Part shown: piece after piece, positions 14,475 to 16,256 of the stretch
Layout of the letters: each line of letters opens with the position of its first letter
Position numbering within the stretch: the first letter of the stretch is position 1
DNA from: Pseudomonadota bacterium
GTDB taxonomy: Bacteria > Pseudomonadota > Alphaproteobacteria > Sphingomonadales > Sphingomonadaceae
Direction: 5' to 3'
Length of the DNA: 16,256 bases
Assembly (NCBI GenBank): GCA_029781465.1
Contig: JAKOWQ010000205.1
Coordinates: forward strand, 1 to 16,256
The notes under the pieces: generated by a model
The model's database searches: none
What the model was told of the DNA's origin: nothing
The model's input: only the letters and a program-made list of their open reading frames with translations
Made by a program: the position numbers and the translations under genes

Positions 14475-15002
14475 ATGTCCGACGAAGGCAATATCATCAC
14501 CGATCTCAATCTGGGCGAACCCGTTCCCAACGGCGCCGACACGCTGCCCTCGGCCGGGATCATCACCCAGTACGTCAAGGATCTCTCGGTCGAGAATCCC
14601 AATGCGCCGGAAAGCCTGCAGTGGCAGGAAACCCCGCAGATCGACGTGCAGTTCAACATTGCCGCACGTCCGCTCTCGGATGAGGTGAACGAGATCGAGC
14701 TCAAGATCGAGATCAATTCCAAGTGCCCCTCGGGCACCCAATTCATCGTCGATCTGACCTATGCCGCGCTGGTTGGCATGCGCAATCTGGAAGAGGCCCA
14801 CAAGCACGCCTTCACCTATGCCGAAGCGCCGCGGATCCTGTTCCCCTTTGCCCGCCGGGTGATCGCCGACGCGGTGCGCGATGCCGGGTTCCCGCAGCTG
14901 CTGCTCGAGCCGATCGATTTCAACGGCATCTATCTGCAGCAGATCGCGGTCAAGCAGGCCGAAGAGGCCGCCGCCGAAGCTGCCCCGGTCGGCGAAGCCT
15001 GA
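14475..15002 (+). CDS. secB: Protein-export chaperone SecB
   Basis: Tetrameric cytosolic chaperone that keeps precursor proteins unfolded and delivers them to SecA for export through SecYEG. The 175-residue length is normal for alphaproteobacteria. Family landmarks are seen: ITQYVKDLSVENPNAPES near residues 30-47, the beta-sheet core QIDVQFNIAARPLSDEVNEI and ELKIEINSK, YAALVGMRN, and the conserved FPFARRVIADAVRDAGFPQL that contributes to substrate and SecA binding. The C-terminus is acidic and Ala-rich. The ATG at 14475 has AGCAGGA 5 bases upstream. It is divergent from the timA-mltA-smr operon and followed after 40 bases by murJ on the same strand, so the two may be co-transcribed. Confidence 0.96.
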   Translation: MSDEGNIITDLNLGEPVPNGADTLPSAGIITQYVKDLSVENPNAPESLQWQETPQIDVQFNIAARPLSDEVNEIELKIEINSKCPSGTQFIVDLTYAALVGMRNLEEAHKHAFTYAEAPRILFPFARRVIADAVRDAGFPQLLLEPIDFNGIYLQQIAVKQAEEAAAEAAPVGEA

Positions 15003-15042
15003 TCCGGCCGGGCGGGCTCTTCCTTTTGCAAGGCCCGCGCGC

Positions 15043-16256
15043 ATGAGCCTGATCCGCAATGTCGGCACGATCGGCGGGCTGACCGCGCTCAGCCGGGTGT
15101 TCGGTTTTGCCCGCGACATGTTGCTGGCCCGGGTGCTGGGCGCCGGGCTGGCCGCTGACGCGTTCCAGCTGGCCTTCATCCTGCCCAACACCTTCCGCCG
15201 CCTGTTCGCCGAGGGGGCCTTTTCGGTCGCCTTCGTGCCAATGTATTCGCGCGCGCTCCACGGCGAGGGCAGCGAGGATGAGGCGGCGCGCTTTGCCGGA
15301 GACGTCCTTTCGGTTTTCGTCTGGGTATTGCTGGGCTTCAGCGCGCTGGCGATGGTGGCGATGCCGGGGATTGTCTGGTTGCTGGCAAGCGACTTTTCCC
15401 ACATTCCCGGCAAGTTCGAACTCGCGGTAGTGCTGAGCCGGATCACCTTCCCCTACCTGGGTCTGGTCAGTCTGGTGGCGATGTTCTCGGGGCTGCTCAA
15501 CGCCCGCTCACGCTTCGGACCCGGCGCAATCGCCCCGGTGCTGCTCAACATTGCGCTGATTTCCTCATTGGGGGTCGGCTGGTATCTGCGCCAACAGGGC
15601 GGAACCGACCTGACCGTGGCGACCGCGCTTTCGTGGGGTGTGACGGCCGCAGGCATGCTCCAGCTGGGCTACCTGATCTGGGAAGTGCGGCGCGCCGGGG
15701 TGTCGCTTGCGATCAAGCTGCCCAGACTGACACCTGAGGTGCGCAAGCTTGGCCTGCTGATCCTGCCCGCCACCTTTGGCGCCGGCATCTATCAGATCAG
15801 CCAGTTCGTCGACACCTTCTTCGCCACCAGCCTGCCACAGGGTTCGCTGACCTTGCTCAAGATGGGCGACCGGCTCAACCAGATGCCGCTGGGGATCGTC
15901 GGGATCGCGCTGGGCACAGCGATCCTGCCGATGCTTTCGCGCCACATCCACACCGGAGAGGCCGCCGAGGCGCAGCGCCTCCAGGCCAACGCCTTCGAGA
16001 TCGGCACGCTATTAACCCTGCCCGCTGCCGCCGCACTGGCGGTCTGCGCCCCGGCCTTCGTCACCGCCTTCTTCGTTGGCGGCAAGTTCACCGCCGCCGA
16101 CGGAGCGATCATGGCCGATATCGTGGTCGCGTTGGTCGCAGGGTTGCCTGCCTATGTGGTGGTCAAGATCCTCAACCCCGGCTTCTTTGCGCGCGAGGAT
16201 ACGCGCACACCGGTATGGACCGCGGTGATCGCGCTGAGCTTCAATATCGCGCTCAA
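15043..16256 (+). CDS. murJ: Lipid II flippase MurJ (3' end missing)
   Basis: Integral-membrane MOP-superfamily flippase that moves lipid II across the inner membrane for peptidoglycan synthesis. 404 codons are visible; the family is about 510-530 residues, so about a fifth is beyond the right edge. It begins MSLIRNVGTIGGLTALSRVF and carries the cavity residues known to be essential in E. coli MurJ at identical positions: Arg18, Arg24, Asp39 and Arg52, within FGFARDMLLARVLG and DAFQLAFILPNTFRRLFAEG. DRLNQMPLGIVGIALGTAIL (276-295) is another family signature. The ATG at 15043 has AAGG about 9 bases upstream, inside a small GCGGGC/GCCCGC hairpin (15012-15038). It is an essential gene in most bacteria. 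Confidence 0.96.
   Translation, partial: MSLIRNVGTIGGLTALSRVFGFARDMLLARVLGAGLAADAFQLAFILPNTFRRLFAEGAFSVAFVPMYSRALHGEGSEDEAARFAGDVLSVFVWVLLGFSALAMVAMPGIVWLLASDFSHIPGKFELAVVLSRITFPYLGLVSLVAMFSGLLNARSRFGPGAIAPVLLNIALISSLGVGWYLRQQGGTDLTVATALSWGVTAAGMLQLGYLIWEVRRAGVSLAIKLPRLTPEVRKLGLLILPATFGAGIYQISQFVDTFFATSLPQGSLTLLKMGDRLNQMPLGIVGIALGTAILPMLSRHIHTGEAAEAQRLQANAFEIGTLLTLPAAAALAVCAPAFVTAFFVGGKFTAADGAIMADIVVALVAGLPAYVVVKILNPGFFAREDTRTPVWTAVIALSFNIAL

Noticed and set aside
1..16256. Mobile element, defence system, CRISPR array or biosynthetic cluster
   Set aside because: No transposase, integrase, direct-repeat array, toxin-antitoxin pair, nuclease-helicase pair or synthase gene was found; every long coding stretch resolves to a recognisable mostly core gene.

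Overview
The window is about 16.3 kb of GC-rich, gene-dense bacterial chromosome. Gene content points to an alphaproteobacterium, most likely of the order Sphingomonadales: a large orphan TonB-dependent receptor, the smr-mltA-timA cluster divergent from secB, stand-alone ubiG and lysC, and strong GC bias at third codon positions. This placement is inferred from protein character and gene order, not from a marker gene. I see no insertion sequence, phage gene, integrase, tRNA, rRNA or CRISPR array, and most genes are core genome.

Layout, left to right. A truncated ubiG (minus) is divergent from lysC (plus), the feedback-controlled aspartokinase. Next is a divergent pair: an HxlR-type regulator with an N-terminal cysteine, and a flavodoxin-fold, WrbA/NQO-like protein. 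A cupin protein (minus) is divergent from a nitronate monooxygenase/FabK-like flavoprotein (plus). The ammonium module glnK-amtB (minus) is bounded by a near-perfect sigma-54 promoter upstream and a hairpin-plus-T-tract terminator downstream. A minus-strand run follows: tetR, prfC (release factor 3) and an endonuclease/exonuclease/phosphatase-family protein. The tetR gene is divergent from a 767-residue TonB-dependent receptor, with a 22-bp palindrome overlapping the receptor's promoter. The receptor gene ends at a strong terminator. The minus-strand operon timA-mltA-smr comes next, with genes spaced by 4 nt and overlapped by 1 nt. It is divergent from secB (plus), which is followed by murJ (plus), truncated by the window edge.

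Functional themes are nitrogen supply (GlnK gates AmtB), cell-envelope construction (SecB export chaperone, MltA lytic transglycosylase, MurJ lipid II flippase, TimA Tim44-like protein, TonB-dependent receptor), translation termination (RF3) and small redox flavoproteins under local regulators.

I found no convincing new multi-gene system. The best leads are regulatory: an internal start in lysC expected to give a separate ACT-domain beta subunit, the sigma-54 promoter of glnK-amtB, the palindrome between tetR and the receptor, and the cysteine-containing HxlR regulator facing its likely target. No gene-free stretch exceeds about 300 bases; the longest are about 200 bases (4396-4597 and 14278-14474).
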